A stretch of 7,477 nt of DNA from Chloroflexota bacterium (GCA_023392645.1 JAEVYR010000570.1:1-7477), one strand, 5' to 3'; counted from the stretch's first letter, positions 1 to 6,467 are shown. Notes: generated by a model not told the origin, from the sequence alone. Translations and numbers: made by a program.

Positions 1-24
1 GGTCACGCCTCTCCACTGCGGTGA

Positions 25-726
25 TTAGGAGTCCGAGTTGCCGTCTTTGAGCGCGCCGGCGGTCTCGGTACCGCCCGACTGCGCCTTCAACGCCTCGAGC
101 TCCTTCTCGATGTCGACATCGTAGTCGAGCTCGCGGAACTGCGCGTCGACCGACGTGTCCTCCATCTCGATCGTCGCCGCCGCGCGGGCCTCGTTGCTGC
201 GGATCTTGCGCTCCATCCGATCCAGCTCCGACGACGCGTCGAGCGGCGAGAGCGACGTCACTCGATCCGCCACGTGTTGCTGCGCCTTGGCGCGGCGCTG
301 GCGGGCGATCAGGCTGTCGCGCTGGCTCAGCGTCGACTGGTACTTGCTTTCGAGAAGCTGGAGCTGCTGCTTGAGCTTGTTGACCGTCGTCAGTTGCACC
401 TCGTGCTGGTTCTGGTAGACGGTCAGGTTCTCCTCGGCGTCGTGCTTGCGGCGCAGCGCCTCGCGGGCGAGGTCGTCCTTGCCGGCTCCGACGGCGCGAC
501 GCGCCTTCTCGCCCCATTCGGTGACGAGCTCCTGCGACTCGTTGACGTCCGCTTCGAGCTCCTTCTCCTGGGCGATCATCGCGGCCACCTGGGCCCGCGC
601 GGTGGTGATGTTCGACTGCATATCCCGCAGGATCTGGTCGATCATCTTTTCGGGATCTTCCGCCTGGTCGATCAAGTCGTTGACGTTCGCGCGTACGAGC
701 CGGGAAATGCGATCAAGAATCGACAT
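25..726 (-). CDS. pspA: PspA/IM30 family phage-shock protein
   Basis: This 233-residue protein is a PspA/IM30 (ESCRT-III-like) homologue. The family binds the cytoplasmic face of stressed membranes, forms rods or rings and limits proton leakage. The start MSILDRISRLVRANVNDL is the typical amphipathic first helix. It is followed by the family motif AEDPEKMIDQ (residues 22-31) and a long coiled coil (about 25-190) rich in Glu, Gln, Arg and Ala with almost no Gly or Pro. The C-terminus after about residue 213 is polar and probably disordered. The length is close to E. coli PspA (222 residues) and lacks the long tail of plastid/cyanobacterial IM30. An AAAGGA Shine-Dalgarno lies upstream of the ATG. 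It is the last visible gene of a minus-strand run, 15 bases after the preceding stop codon. No pspB, pspC or pspF is present, so control must differ from that of E. coli. The family call is firm; the stress role is inferred. Confidence 0.95.
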   Translation of the reverse strand: MSILDRISRLVRANVNDLIDQAEDPEKMIDQILRDMQSNITTARAQVAAMIAQEKELEADVNESQELVTEWGEKARRAVGAGKDDLAREALRRKHDAEENLTVYQNQHEVQLTTVNKLKQQLQLLESKYQSTLSQRDSLIARQRRAKAQQHVADRVTSLSPLDASSELDRMERKIRSNEARAAATIEMEDTSVDAQFRELDYDVDIEKELEALKAQSGGTETAGALKDGNSDS

Positions 727-741
727 GAACGTGTCCTTTCG

Positions 742-1722
742 TTATGCGATGTTTCCACTCTCGCTGAAGACCTGGAGGTCAAGGAGCGGAACTTTCCGTC
801 CCTCAAACGCACGAACGCTGCCAGCCAGGTCGACGACGATAGTCGTCGTCGCGTCTTCGCCCGCGCCCGACGAGGTTACCTGATAGCTCGCCACGATGTC
901 CGATTTCGTGCCGCTCGGACCAGAGATCGACGCGCTGGCGGGCTGGCCCTGCGCCGGTGCGGTTGCGGCGTCGCTCGCGGTGACGCGCCAGGCGTCAACC
1001 GCGGAGCCGTCGTCGGTCACGGCCAGCCACTCGGGTCCGCCGTCGAGCTCAACCAGCGTCAACACCGGCTCTCCGTTGGGCGAGGCGAGCGCGATGTGCG
1101 AAGTGAACTGGTAGTTGTCGCCGAGAATCGCGCCGGTGCCGCCTTGACGCAACCCCAGCAACTGGCGCTGCTGCGGCGTCAGCTGGCGCGGTTTCTCCAG
1201 GAGCGCGAGCACGTCCGGATCCTTCGTGGGCGTCGCCGTTTCGATGACGTCGCCGCGCGTGTCAAACAGGCGGTTGAGGTCGCCGATGGTTTGCTCGATC
1301 TGTTGATACGCCGCCGGATCGGCTGAATCGCCGCTCGTCGCATCGAAGATTTGCGATGTCAGCTCATCGACGCCCTGCTGGAAGGCAACGTCGAACTGCT
1401 TGAGTTGTTGCAGCGCGAACTCATCGACGCTGCGGTCGGAGAAGAGGCCGCCATATCCGTAGGTCGCCGTGCGTACCCGACTTTCGAGATGCCGGACACG
1501 GCCGATGGTGTTCTCGATGTTCGAGATCTGGTCGAATTTGCGGTCCGCGGCAAGCCGGCTGCTGACCGAGGTGAGCCGGTCGATCGCCTGGGTGAGTTCT
1601 CGCGCGATTTCCTGTCGAAGCCGCCGGTCATCGTCGCGCATCGACTCCTTCTGCCGGTAGCCGGTGTAGCCGGGAACCCGGTTGAGCAGGCGCTCGACCC
1701 GCTCGGTGAAGCGATCGGTCAT
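742..1722 (-). CDS. conserved-looking hypothetical protein in the PspA operon
   Basis: I do not recognise a named family for this 326-residue protein. Residues 1-150 are mostly helical and charged, with heptad-like stretches. A distinctive segment, NRVPGYTGYRQKE, sits at residues 14-26 and is followed by the highly charged RDDDRRLRQE. Residues around 150-195 are a linker that includes a Gln-rich stretch (LTPQQRQLLGLRQGG). Residues 195-326 look beta-rich (YQFTSHIAL, VLTLVELDGG, EWLAVT, TTTIVVDLAG), with a Ser/Thr/Ala/Gly-rich low-complexity insert near 250-290. There is no signal peptide or membrane segment, so it is probably cytosolic. AGGAGG lies nine bases before the ATG, and the gene sits 24 bases after the zinc-ribbon gene and 15 bases before pspA. 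The tight spacing suggests it acts with PspA, for example as an adaptor between the coiled coil and a ligand. That role is inference. The coding call itself is well supported by length, spacing and Shine-Dalgarno. Confidence 0.85.
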   Translation of the reverse strand: MTDRFTERVERLLNRVPGYTGYRQKESMRDDDRRLRQEIARELTQAIDRLTSVSSRLAADRKFDQISNIENTIGRVRHLESRVRTATYGYGGLFSDRSVDEFALQQLKQFDVAFQQGVDELTSQIFDATSGDSADPAAYQQIEQTIGDLNRLFDTRGDVIETATPTKDPDVLALLEKPRQLTPQQRQLLGLRQGGTGAILGDNYQFTSHIALASPNGEPVLTLVELDGGPEWLAVTDDGSAVDAWRVTASDAATAPAQGQPASASISGPSGTKSDIVASYQVTSSGAGEDATTTIVVDLAGSVRAFEGRKVPLLDLQVFSESGNIA

Positions 1723-1746
1723 TCGTGTTCCTCCTGTCTGCTCGCG

Positions 1747-2268
1747 TCAGGTGAAAATCTCCGCGCCACAGTAGGGACATTTGATCAGGCCCTTGCCGGC
1801 CAGCTCCAGCGGTCCGCCGCAGTTGGGACAGGTCGTACGGCCCTGCAACTCGCGCGCGTCGATGGAGTACAGGACACCCTTGTCCCAATCGACGTACCCG
1901 GTGAAGAGACCACGACCGACCAGCGCGTACACGTCGTCATGAACGATGTCGGTGTTGGCGTTCAGCTCGAGCACGGCATCCGACACCTCGACCTTGCCGC
2001 GGGTCTTGACCATGTCGAGCAGTTTCCGCTGGCGATTGATCTCGACCAGCTCGCTCGCTTCGGCTCGCCCTCGCAGGAACAGGTAGCCGCCGGCCCCGAT
2101 CAGGGGCAGGACGATCACGCCGAAGAGCAGCGCGAAGCCGAGCGCGGCGCCGGAGCCGCGAAGATTGCCTTCGTTGACCCCCGACATGATCCAGATCGCG
2201 ATCACGGCGCCGAGGATGACGCCCGCCGCAATCATGATCCCGCCGATAACCCGTCCGGATGCCGCCAC
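1747..2268 (-). CDS. two-TM protein with C-terminal zinc ribbon
   Basis: This is a 173-residue membrane protein of no named family that I recognise. Two hydrophobic segments (about 7-30 and 41-66) form a hairpin with a short polar loop. A charged helix follows (about 70-90). Residues 80-136 resemble a winged-helix fold (LLDMVKTRGKVEVSDAV, then DDVYALVGRGLFTGYVDW). The C-terminus is a clear zinc ribbon, with C147-P-N-C150-G-G and C164-P-Y-C167-G as the four ligands. The likely topology places the soluble part in the cytosol. The start is GTG, chosen because GGAGGG lies six bases upstream and the first TM segment begins immediately after it. It opens a tight three-gene run ending in pspA, so a role as the membrane anchor or sensor for that system is plausible but inferred. 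The domain-like segments are read by eye; the zinc ribbon is certain and the winged helix tentative. Confidence 0.85.
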   Translation of the reverse strand: MAASGRVIGGIMIAAGVILGAVIAIWIMSGVNEGNLRGSGAALGFALLFGVIVLPLIGAGGYLFLRGRAEASELVEINRQRKLLDMVKTRGKVEVSDAVLELNANTDIVHDDVYALVGRGLFTGYVDWDKGVLYSIDARELQGRTTCPNCGGPLELAGKGLIKCPYCGAEIFT

Positions 2269-2354
2269 CGCTACCCTCCATGGGGGCTTGCGCTCCCCGA
2301 CCGGATGTCCTGTTCCACTGCCGATAGTGTCGCATACCGGCGTTCACGGACCCG

Positions 2355-2804
2355 CTACGTGGGATCCGGTGCGATCGCGAACATGAAATCGCCCTTGCAG
2401 GCGATGTCGCCTTTCACGGTCGCGACGCCCGTTCCGCTGCCAATGCCGCGTCGAATCTGCTTCAGCTCGACCTCCATCCGGAGCGTGTCGCCCGGCTTCA
2501 CCTGTCGTTTGAAGCGGACGTTGTCGATTCCGGCGAAGAAGGCGATCTTGCCGGCGTATTCATCAAGCGAGAGCAGCGTGACCGCGCCGACCTGGGCGAT
2601 CGCTTCGACGATCAGCACTCCGGGCATAACCGGGTAGGTCGGAAAATGACCCTCGAAGAAGTGCTCGTTCGCGGTGACGTTCTTGATCCCGACCGCGCGC
2701 TGCCCAGCCTCGAGCTCGTCGATCCGGTCGACCAGCAGGAATGGGTAGCGATGCGGAATGATCTCGCGAATGGCGACGCTGTCCAGCGGCAGGTTCAACT
2801 CCAT
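2355..2804 (-). CDS. fabZ: 3-hydroxyacyl-[acyl-carrier-protein] dehydratase FabZ
   Basis: FabZ removes water from 3-hydroxyacyl-ACP to give trans-2-enoyl-ACP in the type II fatty-acid synthesis cycle in the cytosol. The 149-residue length is typical of this single hot-dog fold enzyme. The N-terminal IPHRYPFLLVDRI (16-28) is the family signature. The active-site block is NEHFFEGHFPTYPVMPGVL followed by IVEAIAQ, giving catalytic His53 (in GHFP) and Glu67. A late RxG-type segment (GDTLRMEVEL) matches the conserved core. GGAGGG stands five bases before the ATG. fabZ is divergent from gpsA, so acyl-chain and glycerol-phosphate supply for phospholipids start from one intergenic region. Downstream, after 86 bases, lies the zinc-ribbon/PspA cassette on the same strand. 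I see no strong terminator in that gap, so readthrough is possible. The assignment is secure. Confidence 0.97.
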   Translation of the reverse strand: MELNLPLDSVAIREIIPHRYPFLLVDRIDELEAGQRAVGIKNVTANEHFFEGHFPTYPVMPGVLIVEAIAQVGAVTLLSLDEYAGKIAFFAGIDNVRFKRQVKPGDTLRMEVELKQIRRGIGSGTGVATVKGDIACKGDFMFAIAPDPT

Positions 2805-2887
2805 CGGTGCCCTCCGGCGGATATCAGGAATTCGTTAAACTCATGCGGAATTGTACTGGACTCGCCGCGTCTGGAGCGGGGAAGGGG
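2805..2887. promoter_or_regulatory. divergent fabZ/gpsA intergenic region
   Basis: These 83 bases must hold the promoter of gpsA, and probably one for fabZ, because the genes point away from each other. The middle (2820-2860) is richer in A and T than its surroundings, with GATATC, GAATTC and TTAAAC. Possible plus-strand elements are TTCGTT and TGTACT, but their 15-base spacing is short. I could not place a convincing -35/-10 pair on either strand, nor an inverted repeat long enough to call an operator such as FapR or FadR. Only the existence of the shared control region is claimed. Confidence 0.4.
2877..2887 (+). promoter_or_regulatory. purine-rich Shine-Dalgarno of gpsA
   Basis: The run CGGGGAAGGGG ends right against the ATG at 2888. 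It contains several GGGGA/AAGGGG registers able to pair with 16S rRNA. It supports the start at 2888 over the open-frame extension beginning at 2807, which would nearly touch the fabZ start codon and would lack an N-terminal Rossmann strand at the expected place. Confidence 0.55.
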
Positions 2888-3895
2888 ATGACCGTGGATC
2901 TCGTCATCATCGGCGCCGGCGCCTGGGGCACGACGCTGGCCGGGCTCGCCGTCAGTGCCGGGTCGACCGTGACGCTCGTGGCGCGCAACGAGGCGGTGCA
3001 TCGCTCGCTGGTGGAATCCCGCCGGCATCCCGTCTCGCTGCCGGGATACCACCTGCCGGTTGAGGTGCGGGTCGTACGCGAGGCTGGGGCCGCGCTTGCC
3101 GTGAACGTCGACCTGGTCGTGGTCGTCGTGCCGTCGGTGGCCGTCGACGCGGTGGCGCGAGCGATCGCGAGCAGCGGATATTCTGGAGTCGTGATGACCG
3201 CGACAAAGGGGATCGATCCCGCGACGCTTCGCACCAGCAGCGAGCGTCTTTCCGACGCGTTGCCGGACCTGTCGATCACGGCGCTGTCGGGACCGAACCT
3301 GGCGGGCGAGATCGCCATGGGTCATCCCGCCGCCGCGGTCGTGGCCGGGAACGACAGCGACGCGGTCGCGCTCGCGCGTCGGGCGTTGATGTCCGGCGAC
3401 TACCGCATCTATACGTCGACCGACATCGTCGGGGTCGAGATTGCCGGGGCGCTCAAGAACGTCATTGCGATCGGCGCCGGCATCGCCGATGGGCTCGGCG
3501 CGGGGCAGAACGCGAAGGCGGCCTACATGACCCGCGGCATTGCCGAAATGGCGCGGCTCGGCGTGGCGATGGGCGCGAACCCGCTCACGTTCGCCGGTCT
3601 CGCTGGCATCGGCGACCTCATCGCGACGTGCAGCAGCGAGCGGTCGCGCAACCACACCGTCGGTCGTGGCCTGGCGGCGGGAACGCCGATCGACAAGGTG
3701 CTGGCGGATTTGCCCGAGGTCGCGGAAGGCGTGCCCACGACCCGGGCGGCGCTGCGCCTGGGCAAGATCAAGGGCGTCGAGTTACCGATCGCAGTCCAGA
3801 TTGCCCGGGTGATGTTCGATCAGGTCCCCCCGTCGGAGGCGATCGCCGCGCTGATGGCGCGGGATGCCACCGATGAGCTGAACTTCCTGAGCTGA
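2888..3895 (+). CDS. gpsA: NAD(P)H-dependent glycerol-3-phosphate dehydrogenase GpsA
   Basis: GpsA reduces dihydroxyacetone phosphate to sn-glycerol 3-phosphate, the backbone for phospholipid synthesis. The 335-residue product starts MTVDLVIIGAGAWGTTLA, with the Rossmann GxGxxG at residues 9-14. Other family blocks follow in order: ATKGID with its conserved Lys, the LSGPNLAGEIA block, GALKNVIAIGAGIADGL containing the catalytic Lys, and the C-terminal motif SERSRNHTVGRGLAAG, which binds substrate and cofactor. The tail PPSEAIAALMARD is also typical. The reading frame is open upstream to 2807, but that extension has no homologous look. The ATG at 2888 puts the beta-strand of the Rossmann fold at the normal distance, and a purine-rich GGGGAAGGGG lies directly upstream. 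It is the only plus-strand gene in the window, divergent from fabZ and convergent with purA, and is probably transcribed alone. Confidence 0.97.
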   Translation: MTVDLVIIGAGAWGTTLAGLAVSAGSTVTLVARNEAVHRSLVESRRHPVSLPGYHLPVEVRVVREAGAALAVNVDLVVVVVPSVAVDAVARAIASSGYSGVVMTATKGIDPATLRTSSERLSDALPDLSITALSGPNLAGEIAMGHPAAAVVAGNDSDAVALARRALMSGDYRIYTSTDIVGVEIAGALKNVIAIGAGIADGLGAGQNAKAAYMTRGIAEMARLGVAMGANPLTFAGLAGIGDLIATCSSERSRNHTVGRGLAAGTPIDKVLADLPEVAEGVPTTRAALRLGKIKGVELPIAVQIARVMFDQVPPSEAIAALMARDATDELNFLS

Positions 3896-3931
3896 AGGTG
3901 ACACCGGAAACGTTCGAAGGGGAATCTCGAG

Positions 3932-3949
3932 GTGCCGCCGGGGCGGCAC
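3932..3949. terminator. GC-rich hairpin between convergent gpsA and purA
   Basis: GTGCCGCC is followed by two G bases and then its exact complement GGCGGCAC. This gives an 8-bp stem that in practice closes on a four-base loop. It sits in the 80-base gap between two converging genes, 36 bases after the gpsA stop and 26 bases after the purA stop. No T-run follows on either strand, so it is not a textbook intrinsic terminator. Symmetric position and strength make a two-way termination or RNA 3'-end stabilising role likely. Confidence 0.5.
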
Positions 3950-3975
3950 GCTGGGCTGATGGAAGCGACGTGCGC

Positions 3976-5259
3976 TCAGGCTTCGGCGCCGCGGTCGATG
4001 AGCTGCTCCCGCGCCGGACCGACACCGATGTAGCGGACTCGCGTGCCGAACACGGTTTCCAGATGGGACACGTACGCCTGCGCCTCGATCGGAAGATCTT
4101 CCCACGAACGCGCCGCGGTCGTATCCTGCTGCCAGCCCGGATACTCCGCCCAGACGGGATTGACGTTCTCCGCATCCTCGAGCACCGCCGGCAGGTGTTG
4201 CATGCGCTCGCCGTCACGATCGTAGGCGGTGCAGGTTCGGATCGTCTCGAACGCATCCAGCACATCGACCAGCGTCAGCGCGACCTCGTCGACGCCATTC
4301 AGCCGCGCCGACTGCCGCGCAATCACCTCGTCGAACCACCCCGTCCTACGAGGTCGCCCGGTAGTCGTGCCGTACTCGTTGCCGCGCTTCCGAATCAGCT
4401 CGCCGGTCTCATCGTGCAATTCGGACGGCATCGGACCGGCACCGACACGGCTGGTGTAAGCCTTGTAGACCGCGACGACGCGCTCCACCTGGCGCGGCGA
4501 CACGCCCGCCCCCTGGCAGGCGCCGGCCGCCGTCGGCGACGACGACGTTACGAACGGGTAGGTGCCGTAGTCGATATCGAGCATCGCGCCCTGCGCGCAC
4601 TCGATCACCACGTGGTCGCCTGCGTCCAGCGCGTCCTGGACGTCGACCTGCGTCGGCTGGATGTACGGCGAGAGGCGCTCGGCCCAGTTTTGCGCCTGCC
4701 GCAGGATCGCGTCGCCGTCCAGCGCCTCGCTTCGGTAGAGGCGAGAGATGATCTCGTTCTTCTGGTCAACCTCCCATCGCACGCGGCTGCGAAGCACGCT
4801 GGCGCTCATCAGGTCGCCCATGCGGATGCCGTGGCGCGACATCTTGTCGGCGTAGGCGGGTCCGTTGCCGCGCAGCGTCGTGCCGATGCTGAGATCTTCG
4901 CGCCGCTGCTCCTCGAGCCGGTCGAGCACCGGGTGGTAGGGCATCACGATGTGCGCGCGGTCGGAAATGCGCAGGCGCGAGGTGTCCACGCCGCGCGCCT
5001 CGAGGTCTTCCAGCTCGCCGATGAGCGTGTCCGGCTCGACCACGACGCCCGCCCCGATCACGCAGAGGCAACCGTCATTGAGGATGCCGGACGGAACGAG
5101 GTGGAGCTTGAATGTGCCACGATCCGTCTTCACCGTGTGGCCAGCGTTGCTGCCACCGTTCGCCCGGACCACCATGCTCGCCGTCGACGCCAGTGCGTCG
5201 GTCAGCTTGCCCTTGCCTTCGTCGCCCCACTGGCCACCCATGATGATTGTCGCCGTCAT
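3976..5259 (-). CDS. purA: adenylosuccinate synthetase PurA
   Basis: PurA joins IMP and aspartate using GTP, the first committed step from IMP to AMP. The 427-residue product starts MTATIIMGGQWGDEGKGK, with the P-loop-like GDEGKGK (12-18) and catalytic Asp13. NGGSNAGHTV (34-43) carries catalytic His41. Further family blocks are GPAYADK (133-139), the segment QGAMLDIDYGTYPFVTSS (223-240), and the aspartate-binding loop TTTGRPRRTGW (298-308). Length matches the bacterial family (about 430). The frame is open to a GTG at 5295, adding 12 residues, but homology places the start at this ATG. The nearby GAGGA (5262-5266) is rather close, so the start is slightly uncertain. Two positions differ from E. 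coli: GTTLRGNGP replaces GTTGRGIGP, and LTLVDVLD replaces LTKLDVLD near the guanine site. Upstream on the same strand lies dnaJ, separated by 100 bases with two hairpins. Confidence 0.96.
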   Translation of the reverse strand: MTATIIMGGQWGDEGKGKLTDALASTASMVVRANGGSNAGHTVKTDRGTFKLHLVPSGILNDGCLCVIGAGVVVEPDTLIGELEDLEARGVDTSRLRISDRAHIVMPYHPVLDRLEEQRREDLSIGTTLRGNGPAYADKMSRHGIRMGDLMSASVLRSRVRWEVDQKNEIISRLYRSEALDGDAILRQAQNWAERLSPYIQPTQVDVQDALDAGDHVVIECAQGAMLDIDYGTYPFVTSSSPTAAGACQGAGVSPRQVERVVAVYKAYTSRVGAGPMPSELHDETGELIRKRGNEYGTTTGRPRRTGWFDEVIARQSARLNGVDEVALTLVDVLDAFETIRTCTAYDRDGERMQHLPAVLEDAENVNPVWAEYPGWQQDTTAARSWEDLPIEAQAYVSHLETVFGTRVRYIGVGPAREQLIDRGAEA

Positions 5260-5276
5260 CGTCCTCGTCCATGCTC

Positions 5277-5295
5277 GTGACCGGTGAACGGTCAC
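5277..5295 (-). promoter_or_regulatory. small hairpin in the purA leader
   Basis: GTGACCG and CGGTCAC form a perfect 7-bp stem around a five-base loop. On the purA strand it ends 17 bases before the chosen ATG, just upstream of the ribosome-binding zone. It could modulate purA translation, or the DNA palindrome could bind a dimeric repressor. It also contains the alternative GTG codon at 5295, which would be buried in the stem and is thus a less likely start. Confidence 0.4.
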
Positions 5296-5301
5296 ACGGA
5301 A

Positions 5302-5332
5302 ACGGACGACGGGCTTGCTCCGCGTCGTCCGT
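5302..5332 (-). terminator. hairpin after dnaJ, possible weak terminator or purA leader element
   Basis: ACGGACGACG (5302-5311) and CGTCGTCCGT (5323-5332) are exact complements, making a 10-bp stem with an 11-base loop. On the minus strand it begins 27 bases after the dnaJ stop codon and is followed by only TTTCC, so termination would be weak or partial. The spacing is right for the dnaJ 3' end. Being within the same 100-base spacer as a second hairpin, it could alternatively be part of a purA leader that switches between readthrough and stop. Confidence 0.5.
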
Positions 5333-5359
5333 CACAGGTGGATACATTGTCGCAGAAGG

Positions 5360-6430
5360 TCAGGCGTTGTGCCGGAGAGCCTTCAGCTCGCGGAAGATGT
5401 CCTTCTCGCGATCGTTCAGCGCGGTCGGGATAGTGACCTCCACCGTCGCGAGGAGATCGCCCTTGCGGTCCGGCTTGCCGAGATGCGGCATGCCCTTGCC
5501 GCGCAACCGGAAGACCTTCCCGCTTTGCGTCTCGGCGGGGACCGTCAGCATGACGCTGCCGGTCATCGTCGGAACACGCACCTCGCCGCCGAGCACCGCG
5601 TCGTAGAGCGGCACGTGGACGGTGGTTCGCAGGTTGTTGCCGTCCCGTTCGAAGCGCGGATCGCTCGACACTGTCACGAGCAGGTAAACATCGCCCGCCG
5701 CGCCGCCGTGCTGGCCCGGACCGCCCTGGCCCCGGATGCGAATCCGGGAACCGGTTTTCACGCCCGCGGGGATCTTCACCTCCAGCGTGCGCGGCTCCAG
5801 TACCTCTCCGGTGCCGTCGCAGCGGGGGCACATCGCCCCGCGTACCACGCCCGATCCATCGCACAGGTCGCAAACCTTCGGCGCGCGAACGGTCAGGCGC
5901 CGGGATGTGCCGCGGTAGGCTTCCTGGAGCGTGACGGTGGCGTCGACCTCGAGATCCTGGCCGCGAGCCGGGATCGTCGCCTGCTGGAAACCGCGGGTGC
6001 GCGCGCCCTCCTGCCCGAAGAGCAGGTTGAAGAAATCGGAGAACCCGCTGGAGCCGCCCGTGTGGGTCGTGCGCGTGAAGCCACCCGTGTCGCCGGTGAA
6101 CCACTGCTCGAAGTCGCCGCCGGAAGTGGTGAAGGTCTGCCCGGCACCGGCACCGGGTTCCGGCCCGTTGGTCGCGTCGAAGCCTGCATCGCGGTAGCGC
6201 TGCCAGTCGGCGCCGTAGCGGTCGTACATCGACCGCTTTTCGGAATCCGACAGCACCTCGTAGGCCTCGTTGATGTCCTTGAATTTCGCTTCGGCGCCGG
6301 GATCGTCCCGGTTGACGTCGGGATGGCTCTCTCGCGCCTTCTTGCGAAACGCCTTCTTGATGTCCTTCTGGTCCGCCGTCCGTTCGACGCCGAGGATGTC
6401 GTAGTAGTCCTTGAATTGCACGGGCGACAT
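5360..6430 (-). CDS. dnaJ: DnaJ/CbpA-type J-domain co-chaperone with reduced zinc region
   Basis: This 356-residue Hsp40 would stimulate the ATPase of DnaK and deliver unfolded clients. Residues 7-73 form the J domain, with DYYDILGV, the essential HPD at 36-38 and NEAYEVLSD. Residues 80-150 are a Gly/Phe-rich linker (GGDFEQWFTG, SSGFSDFFNLLFG). Residues 155-335 are the two C-terminal beta domains that bind clients (VKIPAGVKTGSRIRIRGQG; GGEVRVPTMTG). Classical DnaJ has four CxxCxG repeats. Here only two exist, C187-DL-C190-DGSG and C201-PR-C204-DGTG, enough for one zinc site. It is thus intermediate between DnaJ and the cysteine-free CbpA. GAGGAAGGTG precedes the ATG, and a good promoter lies just upstream. 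grpE and dnaK are not adjacent, which suggests an accessory rather than the main operon copy. Confidence 0.93.
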   Translation of the reverse strand: MSPVQFKDYYDILGVERTADQKDIKKAFRKKARESHPDVNRDDPGAEAKFKDINEAYEVLSDSEKRSMYDRYGADWQRYRDAGFDATNGPEPGAGAGQTFTTSGGDFEQWFTGDTGGFTRTTHTGGSSGFSDFFNLLFGQEGARTRGFQQATIPARGQDLEVDATVTLQEAYRGTSRRLTVRAPKVCDLCDGSGVVRGAMCPRCDGTGEVLEPRTLEVKIPAGVKTGSRIRIRGQGGPGQHGGAAGDVYLLVTVSSDPRFERDGNNLRTTVHVPLYDAVLGGEVRVPTMTGSVMLTVPAETQSGKVFRLRGKGMPHLGKPDRKGDLLATVEVTIPTALNDREKDIFRELKALRHNA

Positions 6431-6435
6431 GCGTT

Positions 6436-6445
6436 CACCTTCCTC
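6436..6445 (-). promoter_or_regulatory. Shine-Dalgarno of dnaJ
   Basis: On the minus strand GAGGAAGGTG ends five bases before the ATG. It fixes the start that gives the canonical short lead-in (MSPVQFKDYYDILGV) to the J domain. Confidence 0.7.
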
Positions 6446-6467
6446 GTTTCCACATTATGTCTTTGTA

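Noticed and set aside
2282..2298. GGGG...CCCC hairpin before the zinc-ribbon gene
   Set aside because: The stem is only four or five base pairs with a poorly pairing interior and no T-run; too weak to call a terminator or operator.
1351..2637. Long plus-strand open frame of 428 codons crossing three minus-strand genes
   Set aside because: It runs antisense through parts of the unknown gene, the zinc-ribbon gene and fabZ, and the gaps between them. The product has no domain-like features; high GC makes such frames common.
2807..2887. N-terminal extension of gpsA by 27 codons
   Set aside because: The extension has no family resemblance, would start two bases from the fabZ start codon, and the ATG at 2888 gives the normal Rossmann N-terminus.
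3010..3062. Inverted ATCCCG/CGGGAT and repeated CCGGCATCCCG-like words inside gpsA
   Set aside because: The words are short, lie in well-conserved coding sequence and recur by chance in GC-rich codons; no array or mobile-element end is formed.
2795..3655. Minus-strand frame of 286 codons opposite gpsA
   Set aside because: The product is extremely rich in Arg, His, Asp and Gly without motifs, and gpsA on the other strand is certain.
3898..5280. Long plus-strand open frame of 460 codons opposite purA
   Set aside because: It lies antisense to the clearly homologous purA. Its product is Arg/His/Ala-rich with no recognisable motif, as expected for a mirror frame in GC-rich DNA.
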